Shown: positions 1 through 6,062 of the stretch, in pieces
How positions within the stretch are numbered: position 1 is the first letter of the stretch
Layout of the letters: each line of letters begins with the position of its first letter
DNA from: Pseudobdellovibrionaceae bacterium
GTDB lineage: Bacteria > Bdellovibrionota > Bdellovibrionia > Bdellovibrionales > JAMPXM01
NCBI GenBank assembly: GCA_022843085.1
Contig: JALHOI010000079.1
Coordinates: 1,142 to 9,701, forward strand
Direction: 5' to 3'
Length of the DNA stretch: 8,560 nt
The notes under the pieces: model-generated
The model's database searches: none
The model's input: only the letters and a program-made list of their open reading frames with translations
What the model was told of the DNA's origin: nothing
Position numbers and translations under genes: made by a program

Positions 1-770
1 CCAAAGACCGGTACGACTTTCAACTGCACCCAGTCGCCCTCAAGGCGTGTGACGTGAATCTGAAATTCGCCTCGAAGAAGGTAATGCGAAGCTGCAAACG
101 GTAAGGCCTTATTCATGCTCTCTAAAGATTTCGCGATGCTCGGCGCTGTCGTCGCTTTGACCAGCCAGCTCATTTCGCTCGTGAGTACGGCTACATCGCC
201 GGGCTCAAGGCGCTCGAGTGCAGTATCGGCCGTCCACGGCATTCGTCCGGGGCTATAAGCCAACATCTGCTTCGCAGATGCATAAGACCGATCAGGAAAA
301 GGTCGGACAAAAGTGATTCGCGCCTGCTTTGTGAACTCGGCCCCAAGGGCATTGCCGTCGATGTCGCTGATTGAATCGCCGACTGGAATTGCCAGCCTGG
401 CTGTCCAATGATCCGCTCGAAGATGAATGTTGCCTTGGTAGAGCGGCTCAGATTCAAAGGTGTAGATCGCGCCGAATGTTAAATCCTCTGTCTTGATAAC
501 GTTGACGGGAAGATTGAATTTGATGTCCACGCTTTTTAATCGATCTTTTGCCGAGCTCAAACCGGATCGCACTTTCGACAGCGCCTTCGAAAATGCACCG
601 ACAGTCTCTTTCGATGGCGCGACCTCCGACTTCTCGGGCTGGGCTGCTGTGGCCTGTGCCAAGGCAAAAGGGCCGCTGACAGAAAGAAGAGCAACTGCCA
701 AGCCGATGACCGCAAACTTTATAGCGCTCACAATTTGAACTCGAAATTGACCCAATATTTGTTCCGACAT
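1..770 (-). CDS. Exported protein of unknown function (partial, C-terminus beyond left edge)
   Basis: The frame is open without a stop from an ATG at 770 to the window edge, about 256 codons, so the 3' end is missing. I translated it by hand from the minus strand. The start is supported by AGAGG nine bases upstream. The N-terminus has a longish n-region (MSEQILGQFRVQ), then a hydrophobic stretch around residues 17-36 (FAVIGLAVALLSVSG) ending in an ALA-QA type cleavage site, so Sec export is likely. After it come a low-complexity Ala/Lys/Ser linker and a mixed, beta-looking region with segments such as FNLPVNVIKTEDLTFGAIY and GEFQIHVTRLEGDWVQLKV. I do not recognise the family. It is downstream of, and in the same orientation as, the regulator at 936-1730, separated by 165 bases, so co-transcription is possible but not shown. 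A GTG at codon 14 is an alternative start. Confidence 0.8.
   Translation of the reverse strand, partial: MSEQILGQFRVQIVSAIKFAVIGLAVALLSVSGPFALAQATAAQPEKSEVAPSKETVGAFSKALSKVRSGLSSAKDRLKSVDIKFNLPVNVIKTEDLTFGAIYTFESEPLYQGNIHLRADHWTARLAIPVGDSISDIDGNALGAEFTKQARITFVRPFPDRSYASAKQMLAYSPGRMPWTADTALERLEPGDVAVLTSEMSWLVKATTAPSIAKSLESMNKALPFAASHYLLRGEFQIHVTRLEGDWVQLKVVPVF
264..280. repeat. Perfect 7-bp palindrome with 3-base loop inside a gene
   Basis: CATCTGC-TTC-GCAGATG is a perfect inverted repeat. On the minus (coding) strand the loop is GAA, giving the core GCGAAGC. It lies inside the reading frame of the partial exported protein and encodes part of a Tyr-Ala-Ser-Ala-Lys-Gln-Met stretch, so it may be coincidental. 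The same core recurs in the hairpins at 8334-8406. Confidence 0.5.
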
Positions 771-912
771 CGCTTCTAACCTCTTTGCTCTAGGAAATTC
801 TGCCGGAATCTAACGCAGTATCTGCAGTTCCGATATAGCGCCTGTAAAAGGGACAGGGCATTTGTAACCAAGCGCTGAGAAGAACTCTTCGAGAAAGGGT
901 CGAAGCCTCAAG

Positions 913-940
913 AGATTTTCCTCGAAAGATTTTCCTCAAA
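913..940. repeat. Tandem 14-bp direct repeat over a stop codon
   Basis: AGATTTTCCTCGAA (913-926) is followed directly by AGATTTTCCTCAAA (927-940), differing at one base. The second copy contains the TGA stop of the minus-strand regulator at 936-1730. A small local duplication is the simplest explanation. Just to the left, 885-893 and 907-914 form an imperfect inverted repeat (CTCTTCGAG/CTCAAGAG), but no T-run follows it on the minus strand, so I do not call a terminator. Confidence 0.6.
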
Positions 941-1730
941 AGACTTTAAAGACATCGAGTGTAACGGCCACCAATCGCTCCTCTTTCGCCGGGTCCGCCA
1001 GCCGAAGCGAATCGTCGATGGATTGTAGGAAAAGTTGTTTGAACTTTTGATAGGTCGACTCTTCCATAGCTTGCATCTGTGAGTAATGAAGTCCGTCACT
1101 TAATGGGTTCAGAGAATCTTCCACGGCTTTCGAGCGCAGGTGGCTGTGATGCTGGCCGATGAGCGGAGAATTTTTGGGTAAGTGCAAATTGCCTGAATTA
1201 AAGACCCACCTCTCACCGGCGCGTTGAACCAAACCCCAATCGAAAAGCTGTTCAATCACAGACTTCACGAGCGGGGGTGGAAGGTGCAGGTGCTGCGAAA
1301 TAGATTTTTCTGTCTGCAGCGCCGGTATCGCCGTTGAAAGATGGATAGCGACCCAATACCACGCCGAATAGTAAAGAACTTCTCGATCTCCCACAGCAAT
1401 CCGCGGTGTTCGCAATCGGTCGGCCAAGTTTTCTTGCTTGCGTAATAGCCGGTTCAATTTGCGTTCGATATGCTCACGGTGCCGAGACGTCGACGCCCGC
1501 GCCTTCTCGAGCAAAAGCATGAGGTAATCGGTTTCTTCATCGGTCTGTCGCCAGTATTCACAAATCCCGTAAAGGTGATCGGGTGTGAGAAGAACCTCAC
1601 CTTTGATAGCCCGCGAAAGATAAGATCGCTGGCAGTGAGCAGCCTCGGCAACCCGGGTGATTGCGCCCCATTCAGAGCGGATGCGCTTGTCGAGATACAA
1701 TCGATAGTCGTCAAATTCGAAAGGTGACAT
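936..1730 (-). CDS. TIGR02147/DUF4423-type putative transcriptional regulator (copy 1)
   Basis: 264 residues starting at ATG 1730. Residues 1-20 (FEFDDYRLYLDKR) match the typical opening of this family, a short aromatic 'DYR.YL' segment. Residues about 23-73 look like a helix-turn-helix (AITRVAEAAHCQRSYLSRAI, then a leucine-rich helix). About 118-133 holds the family-like YYSAWYWVAIHL block, and 143-178 reads as a winged helix (SISQHLHLPPPLVKSVIEQL, then GLVQRAGERWVF). The C-terminal part has the SPL...HH...LR block and ends in LDVFKVF. The family is known from Fibrobacter and Bdellovibrio; its DNA targets are not established as far as I know. The gene is divergent to the exported protein at 1888-3225, with 157 bases between the start codons, and is paralogous to 3306-4121. 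Regulation of the divergent neighbour, and of itself, is inference. A possible minus-strand -10 (TATAAC, 1759-1754) lies about 23 bases before the start codon. Confidence 0.85.
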   Translation of the reverse strand: MSPFEFDDYRLYLDKRIRSEWGAITRVAEAAHCQRSYLSRAIKGEVLLTPDHLYGICEYWRQTDEETDYLMLLLEKARASTSRHREHIERKLNRLLRKQENLADRLRTPRIAVGDREVLYYSAWYWVAIHLSTAIPALQTEKSISQHLHLPPPLVKSVIEQLFDWGLVQRAGERWVFNSGNLHLPKNSPLIGQHHSHLRSKAVEDSLNPLSDGLHYSQMQAMEESTYQKFKQLFLQSIDDSLRLADPAKEERLVAVTLDVFKVF

Positions 1731-1761
1731 CGTGCTTAAATATCACGAAATTCGTTATATT

Positions 1762-1781
1762 TTGACAATTTTGATCTATCG
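1762..1781 (+). promoter_or_regulatory. Shared intergenic element, copy 1 (TTGACAA-N5-ATCTA-N-CG)
   Basis: TTGACAATTTTGATCTATCG lies between the divergent regulator and exported-protein genes. It matches 4186-4205 at 15 of 20 positions with identical spacing. TTGACA resembles a sigma-70 -35 box, but no convincing -10 follows at 16-18 bases on the plus strand, so an operator for the TIGR02147-type regulator is an equally good reading. Confidence 0.45.
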
Positions 1782-1877
1782 CGGGCTCTCAAATGCCAAT
1801 AGGTTCCAATCTGCAACAAACAGCCAGGCTATCAGGGGCACTTGCTTAAAAAACGTGCTAGATGGCCACAACCCAAC

Positions 1878-1882
1878 TGGAG
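1878..1882 (+). promoter_or_regulatory. Ribosome binding site deciding the start at 1888
   Basis: TGGAG ends five bases before ATG 1888. The reading frame is open back to a GTG at 1732, but only the 1888 start has a Shine-Dalgarno match and puts the signal peptide at the N-terminus. Confidence 0.75.
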
Positions 1883-1887
1883 TCAAA

Positions 1888-3225
1888 ATGCTGAGAAAGA
1901 TGTTTGCCATGGTCCTAGTCGTGCTTGCAGGTATTCCGACTGTTGTGACCCAAGCCGGCCCGCGATCGGGCGGCGGTGCTGATAGCTTGATTTTTCCGAC
2001 CGGCAAGGTCACTCCGGCCGACCCGTTTGCAGTGCTGCCAGCCGGAGTTGATGATCTCGATGATCTCGCCCGACCTTTGGAAGACGACGTCGTACAAGAG
2101 CTTGAAGGAATCTTGTCGATCTACGCGCAGTATATGGGCGACGTAAAAAACGAGGGCGAGAAGTCGCTTCGAGCAAACATCTTCGGCGCCAACCGCCTCT
2201 ACATCTCGACCGATAGCATCCCCGCCCGTCCCATTTGCAACAATCGACTGACATATTCAGATTTACCTTCGCTAACAAAACTCGCGCAATCAGCGTGCAC
2301 CGACGGAAATCGAACATTTCGCGTTAAGTCCTTGATGGACGCAATGTCGGCGCGGGATCGCGCCCTTACGATTTTCCACGAGGGCTTTCGGCGTGTCGGC
2401 GCATCAGACAAGGTCCTCATCACAAGCGTGCAAGGGATGATGGTGGCACTTGCGCACTACGATCGCCAGAAGCGAGGGGACTTTTCACAGCCTCTTGACG
2501 AAAACGAACGGCGTGCGCTTCTCAATCTTGTTAAAGCGAGCCTTTTTTTGCGCTACGGATTTGACGGTTCAGAAGCCAACTACCGCCAGTTCATGAGCGG
2601 CGTCGAAATTACGCCCTTCGGTGGTCTTGCGTCGAAAACTCTCATCTCAGACGGCGTACTGCCGACACGATTTGGAATCGGCGCACGGCATCTACCGAAC
2701 CGCGAAAAACAAGTCATTGAAATTTCAAAATCTGCAACGGTGCTGATCTCAAACATCTGCGAACGCGCCAAGGCTTGCGTGATCGGCGAAGACGTTCGAA
2801 TCAACGGTGTCGACGCTTCTGCTTCACATATTGAAATTGGCGCCGGCAGCACAATCGAAAACTCGAAGCTGTTCTCAAAACTGTCAATCGGGCGCAAGGC
2901 CAAGATTTCTAACGTCGAGCTCATCGGACCTCTCACCGCTGATGACGACGTCGAGCTGAGCAATCTGAGTTTCGATGCGTCGCTACAGATAACCGTTGCA
3001 GCCAACTCAATTCTAAAAAACATCGCAGCTAAAATTCGCCCTACGGGTTGGGCCATGGGAATTGGCGGCGTCAGATTCGATGGTCGAATCGAGGGTGAAG
3101 TGAAGCACGCCGCGGCGGCCGATCAATCCAAATCCGATTGCAGCTTTATGGCTGTACTACCGTTTGTTATTAACCTGACCATCACGGTGAATAGCTATGA
3201 GGAACTCAAAACACGTTGCGAATAA
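1888..3225 (+). CDS. Exported protein with SGGG N-terminus, HE-motif core and hexapeptide-repeat-like C-terminal region
   Basis: 445 residues from ATG 1888. Residues 1-23 are a signal peptide (MLRKMFAMVLVVLAGIP..., cleavage after VVTQA). The mature protein begins GPRSGGG. A helical core includes residues about 150-190 with the pattern M-x-A-x-DR-x3-I-x-HE (HE at 164-165), shared with the exported protein at 4255-5967. From about 280 to 380 there are repeated six-residue turns of the type I/V-G-x-x-x-x-I (for example VIGEDVRINGV, IEIGAGSTI, LSIGRKAKISNV), which suggests a left-handed beta-helix or similar solenoid. Six cysteines remain after cleavage (117, 137, 291, 297, 418, 444), compatible with disulfides in the periplasm or outside the cell. 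HE is not followed by xxH, so a classical zinc peptidase is not supported. Function unknown. It is divergent to the regulator at 936-1730 and is followed by a terminator-like hairpin. Confidence 0.85.
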   Translation: MLRKMFAMVLVVLAGIPTVVTQAGPRSGGGADSLIFPTGKVTPADPFAVLPAGVDDLDDLARPLEDDVVQELEGILSIYAQYMGDVKNEGEKSLRANIFGANRLYISTDSIPARPICNNRLTYSDLPSLTKLAQSACTDGNRTFRVKSLMDAMSARDRALTIFHEGFRRVGASDKVLITSVQGMMVALAHYDRQKRGDFSQPLDENERRALLNLVKASLFLRYGFDGSEANYRQFMSGVEITPFGGLASKTLISDGVLPTRFGIGARHLPNREKQVIEISKSATVLISNICERAKACVIGEDVRINGVDASASHIEIGAGSTIENSKLFSKLSIGRKAKISNVELIGPLTADDDVELSNLSFDASLQITVAANSILKNIAAKIRPTGWAMGIGGVRFDGRIEGEVKHAAAADQSKSDCSFMAVLPFVINLTITVNSYEELKTRCE

Positions 3226-3254
3226 TCCTGGTAAACGCTGCTGAATCAAGATGG

Positions 3255-3276
3255 CCACGAGCGCGTGGTTCTTTCT
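3255..3276 (+). terminator. Probable intrinsic terminator of the exported-protein gene
   Basis: CCACG-AGCG-CGTGG (3255-3268) is a perfect 5-bp stem with a 4-base loop, followed by TTCTTTCT. It lies 29 bases after the stop at 3225, in the gap between two convergent genes. The stem is short and the U-tract is interrupted by C, so confidence is moderate. Confidence 0.5.
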
Positions 3277-3305
3277 AAAATTCTCTCAGCTCGCTGGGGC
3301 AACTG

Positions 3306-4121
3306 TTAACTGCCGCTGATTTTGAACCAATCGATATTCAAGCAGTATCCCTCTTCCGATGGAGAATCGGCGATGACGCCAGTGGCATCTTCGATGAATT
3401 TTAGAATCAGCGATTTGATTTCGCCTGCGTCTTTGGCCGAAATCGTGAGAGGCGCGGTGAATGCGAGATCGCGATCCGTCAGGGTTTCGATCGACTCAAT
3501 CGAACGTAGTCTCCAGTTGGTGTGATGGCGAGCCGCGAGCGGCGAACCTTTATCGATGTGGGTGCGAAGCTGAGACGGCTGGTAGCGGCCCTCGACCACC
3601 CTACATAGTCCGCTGTTCTCTAAAAACTCGAGGATTTCGCGGACACGCTTCAGTGAAAGACCTGTGGCGACACTTAAGGCTTCCGGAGTTTGAAGTTCAG
3701 GAATGTCGGTGAGCAAATGAACTGCGGCGTAGTACCACTGCGAATAAAAAGTCGCTCGTTGTTCAGCCGAAAGCTGTTCACCTTTAAACACGCGATTTTT
3801 GATCAGCTCAGATTCGGCTTTTAAAAGTTTCGCTTCATTTGCGAAATATGATTTGAGATCGGCGGTGCCCGCGCGCCCAATCTGAACGAGATTCATGAAG
3901 TATCGCGATTCAAGAGTATTCAAACCCAGGTGGTCGGTTAAGAGGTGCGCCTGTTCAAGCGTGAGGTCTTTGTCTTGTTGGAAGATCTGACTGATCGTTG
4001 TCGTGTGAACGCGAATCGATTTCGCCATTTTCAAATACTGACCCCGGGGTCCACCGGTCGCCGTGCGAACCCACTCGCGAACAAACTCTTTGTAAGACTT
4101 AAAGTCATAGACAGACACCAC
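3306..4121 (-). CDS. TIGR02147/DUF4423-type putative transcriptional regulator (copy 2)
   Basis: 271 residues from a GTG at 4121. I chose it because AAGGA sits 8 bases upstream and because the protein then opens MVSVYDFKSYKEFVREW, which aligns with the opening of copy 1. The frame continues upstream to a TTG at 4151 without a visible ribosome binding site. Residues about 30-80 look like a helix-turn-helix (YLKMAKSIRVHTTTISQIFQ). 126-136 is the FYSQWYYAAVHL block. 147-180 is a winged-helix-like segment (ALSVATGLSLKRVREILEFL, then GLCRVVEGRYQ). The SPLAARHH...LR block follows, with a typical LNIDWFKI end. The shared blocks show that it is a paralogue of 936-1730, but overall the two are divergent, so this is not a recent duplication. 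It is divergent to the exported protein at 4255-5967 and convergent with 1888-3225. Confidence 0.87.
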   Translation of the reverse strand: MVSVYDFKSYKEFVREWVRTATGGPRGQYLKMAKSIRVHTTTISQIFQQDKDLTLEQAHLLTDHLGLNTLESRYFMNLVQIGRAGTADLKSYFANEAKLLKAESELIKNRVFKGEQLSAEQRATFYSQWYYAAVHLLTDIPELQTPEALSVATGLSLKRVREILEFLENSGLCRVVEGRYQPSQLRTHIDKGSPLAARHHTNWRLRSIESIETLTDRDLAFTAPLTISAKDAGEIKSLILKFIEDATGVIADSPSEEGYCLNIDWFKISGS

Positions 4122-4129
4122 GGGGACGT

Positions 4130-4134
4130 TCCTT
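4130..4134 (-). promoter_or_regulatory. Ribosome binding site deciding the start at 4121
   Basis: On the minus strand AAGGA precedes the GTG at 4121 by 8 bases. It favours that start over the TTG at 4151, which has no purine-rich site in front of it. A second GTG directly follows at 4118. Confidence 0.6.
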
Positions 4135-4185
4135 ACGTCAGGCGCCCGCAATTATTGGACGCTGATCCAACTTTCATATCATAAG

Positions 4186-4205
4186 TTGACAAATAACATC
4201 TAGCG
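4186..4205 (+). promoter_or_regulatory. Shared intergenic element, copy 2 (TTGACAA-N5-ATCTA-N-CG)
   Basis: TTGACAAATAACATCTAGCG matches 1762-1781 in the equivalent position of the first module. Here a weak -10-like TAGATA lies at 4207-4212, with a spacing of 15 from TTGACA, so the element may double as a -35 region for the exported-protein gene at 4255. Promoter and operator roles are both inference. Confidence 0.45.
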
Positions 4206-4242
4206 TTAGATACCCGCGACACGTAAACCGCAGCACAGCAAT

Positions 4243-4247
4243 GGAGG
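4243..4247 (+). promoter_or_regulatory. Strong ribosome binding site of the gene at 4255
   Basis: A full GGAGG lies seven bases before ATG 4255. It is the best Shine-Dalgarno match among the genes in this window, suggesting efficient translation of the second exported protein. Confidence 0.8.
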
Positions 4248-4254
4248 ATTTTTC

Positions 4255-5967
4255 ATGACGTGTTTTGCGGCCCTAAAGGTTTTGGTCAGCGGTGTTTCCT
4301 TGGCAGTCTTCTTTTCGGTAGCGAGCCTGGTTTCGATTCTGGTTCCAAATTCAGCGTCAGCGAAAGGCGGAATTCACAGCGGCGGAGGCAACGGCGTTGC
4401 CACCTACCGCGAAGGTTTGCCTCAAACAGTTGAGAACCTAATCAAGGTCGAATCGTGGGTGCTATTCAAAGCACGGCGTGACGGAAAGCTTAAAACTTCG
4501 CCGTCGAAGCAGGCCGATGAAAACCCGGAAGTTTACTACGCGACAATGATTCGCGATCTGAAGCGAGCTCTTAGCAACGCAAGCCCCGACTTTTATCTTT
4601 GGTTCGACAAAGGTGATCACGCGTTCACGGTGGCTTTAGAAAAAGCGCTCTTAAGGTACGAAGCCTCGAAAAAAATTAGCGAAACTCCGATCGCGGCTGA
4701 AATGGATCTTATCGACGATTTCGGTCGTCGTGTGACGCTTGATGCAAATCAAAGTCTCGTTCAGATCGTGACGCGAGAACGAGATCAATTCGATATCAAC
4801 ATGAGTCTTTGGAATAAGATGGCTGCTCTCGACCGCGTCGATATTCGAATCCACGAGGCGGCGTACGCGGTCTCGTGGCACAGCGATTCGACCCGAATTC
4901 AAGAACTTCAGCTTTATTTAATCGATCATGTTCTTTCGAAAACAGTGATCGACAAAACTGACTTCGAACGTCGCGCGGTCTCTGAGTGGAATCTCTTCCA
5001 ACTTCAAGTGCCCGATGCAGATGGCACCCCTCGGTATCAGATTCCAGGATTACGAATCGACGACGGAAGCGAACGCCCCTATCTCGACACAGGTTCGACG
5101 ACCGAGCAGCAGGGCGTCTACCCGCCCGGAGTTCCGCTTTCGAGTCGTTCAAAAGACCTGCACTGTGGGATGACGATAGACTGGGCGTCCGTCGGTGTTT
5201 CAAAAGAAATCGAAATTCTTTATCTGGATGGCGGAGAATCGAAAAAGTCGAAGAAGACTTTGTCGGATGTCGAGTTTTCGTATGTGCAAGAGCTAAAGAA
5301 GATGGCGGACCCTGCGATCTTGGGTCGCTTGAATCCCATGAAGGCGCCGTTTCTTTACGACTACATGCCGGTGATGTGCTTCAAGAAACGGTTTCCGCTG
5401 TTCGGCGCGCTGGGCGACCTTCTGTACGTCGAATTTCGAAAGGCTTATGATGTTGAAAAAGCCAAGTTAGCTTGGGAGTCCTCGCAAAGTCGGGTCGACA
5501 GACAATACACGCGAGTGATCTCGGAGGCATTGCGAGCCAAGATCGACGCGGCCCTGAAATATACATCGGATGCTAAAACAAAATTAACACCTGATGATAT
5601 CATCGACAAAAAGCGATCGCTTGAAGAACTCGTACGTGGATTTAAATTGAGCGAAGACGAAGAGGGCGATTTGATGCTTCACATTAGCAACAGAGTGCAA
5701 AGTATCGCCAGGTTGCGTATCGATGATCCTGACATCTCGGACGCGGATCAGTCTGAATGGGCAATCGTGTTACTTCGGATGGCGTCGTCGATCGGACTGC
5801 TTCACGCGAGAGAAGAATCACGCTTCGCTCAGCAAAATCCGAATATTCTTCGTCCGCCTCCGTTCACGCTTTATCCCGGCGGCCGCGGAAGCGAAATCGT
5901 ACGCTCTGCTGAGAAGGTTACAATTGTTGGTCGCCTTGGTGCTTATATCGAATCAGCGGAAAAATAG
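4255..5967 (+). CDS. Exported SGGG/HE-motif protein with long helical C-terminal part
   Basis: 570 residues, start fixed by GGAGG. Residues 1-36 are a signal peptide with a long hydrophobic core (VLVSGVSLAVFFSVASLVSILV) and cleavage after SASA. The mature protein starts KGGIHSGGGNGVATY, a Gly-rich start like that of 1888-3225. Residues about 185-225 contain M-x-A-x-DR-x3-I-x-HE (HE at 200-201) followed by a short D-rich turn and a helix, which aligns with the core of the first exported protein. Unlike that protein it has no hexapeptide repeats. Residues about 395-525 are mostly charged and helical, and near 535-545 there is a Pro/Gly-rich segment (RPPPFTLYPGGRG). Mature cysteines at 304 and 375 could form a disulfide. 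The role is unknown; location in the periplasm, at the surface or outside the cell is inferred from the signal peptide. It is divergent to the regulator at 3306-4121. Confidence 0.87.
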   Translation: MTCFAALKVLVSGVSLAVFFSVASLVSILVPNSASAKGGIHSGGGNGVATYREGLPQTVENLIKVESWVLFKARRDGKLKTSPSKQADENPEVYYATMIRDLKRALSNASPDFYLWFDKGDHAFTVALEKALLRYEASKKISETPIAAEMDLIDDFGRRVTLDANQSLVQIVTRERDQFDINMSLWNKMAALDRVDIRIHEAAYAVSWHSDSTRIQELQLYLIDHVLSKTVIDKTDFERRAVSEWNLFQLQVPDADGTPRYQIPGLRIDDGSERPYLDTGSTTEQQGVYPPGVPLSSRSKDLHCGMTIDWASVGVSKEIEILYLDGGESKKSKKTLSDVEFSYVQELKKMADPAILGRLNPMKAPFLYDYMPVMCFKKRFPLFGALGDLLYVEFRKAYDVEKAKLAWESSQSRVDRQYTRVISEALRAKIDAALKYTSDAKTKLTPDDIIDKKRSLEELVRGFKLSEDEEGDLMLHISNRVQSIARLRIDDPDISDADQSEWAIVLLRMASSIGLLHAREESRFAQQNPNILRPPPFTLYPGGRGSEIVRSAEKVTIVGRLGAYIESAEK

Positions 5968-6062
5968 TTTTTTTGACGGCGAATTTCGAGCAGCGCCTAG
6001 CGCGCTCATCGAAGTCCGGAATTGGGTTCGGTTCATTCGTGATGCCGAGCCTTCAGCTCTCT
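5968..6062. other. Convergent intergenic gap with two imperfect hairpins
   Basis: The gap lies between the ends of the plus gene (5967) and the minus gene (6063). A run of seven T directly follows the TAG stop, but no GC-rich stem precedes it. Inverted repeats are GAGC-a-GCGC/GCGCGCTC (5988-6007) and GGTTCGG/CCGAGCC with one wobble pair (6025-6051). Neither is followed by a clear T-run on either strand, so they may help termination, but I do not call a terminator. Confidence 0.3.

Noticed and set aside
493..738. Plus-strand ORF of 81 codons and the minus ORF at 191-457
   Set aside because: Both are shadows of the long minus-strand frame 1-770, which has a signal peptide and ribosome binding site and is uninterrupted.
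1732..1887. N-terminal extension of the exported protein from the GTG at 1732
   Set aside because: It would bury the signal peptide 52 residues inside the protein, has no ribosome binding site and covers the divergent promoter region. TGGAG before 1888 gives a better start.
2362..2400. Classical zinc metallopeptidase site around HEGFR in the first exported protein
   Set aside because: The third ligand of HExxH is missing and the second exported protein has HEAAY, so the pattern does not support a known peptidase family.
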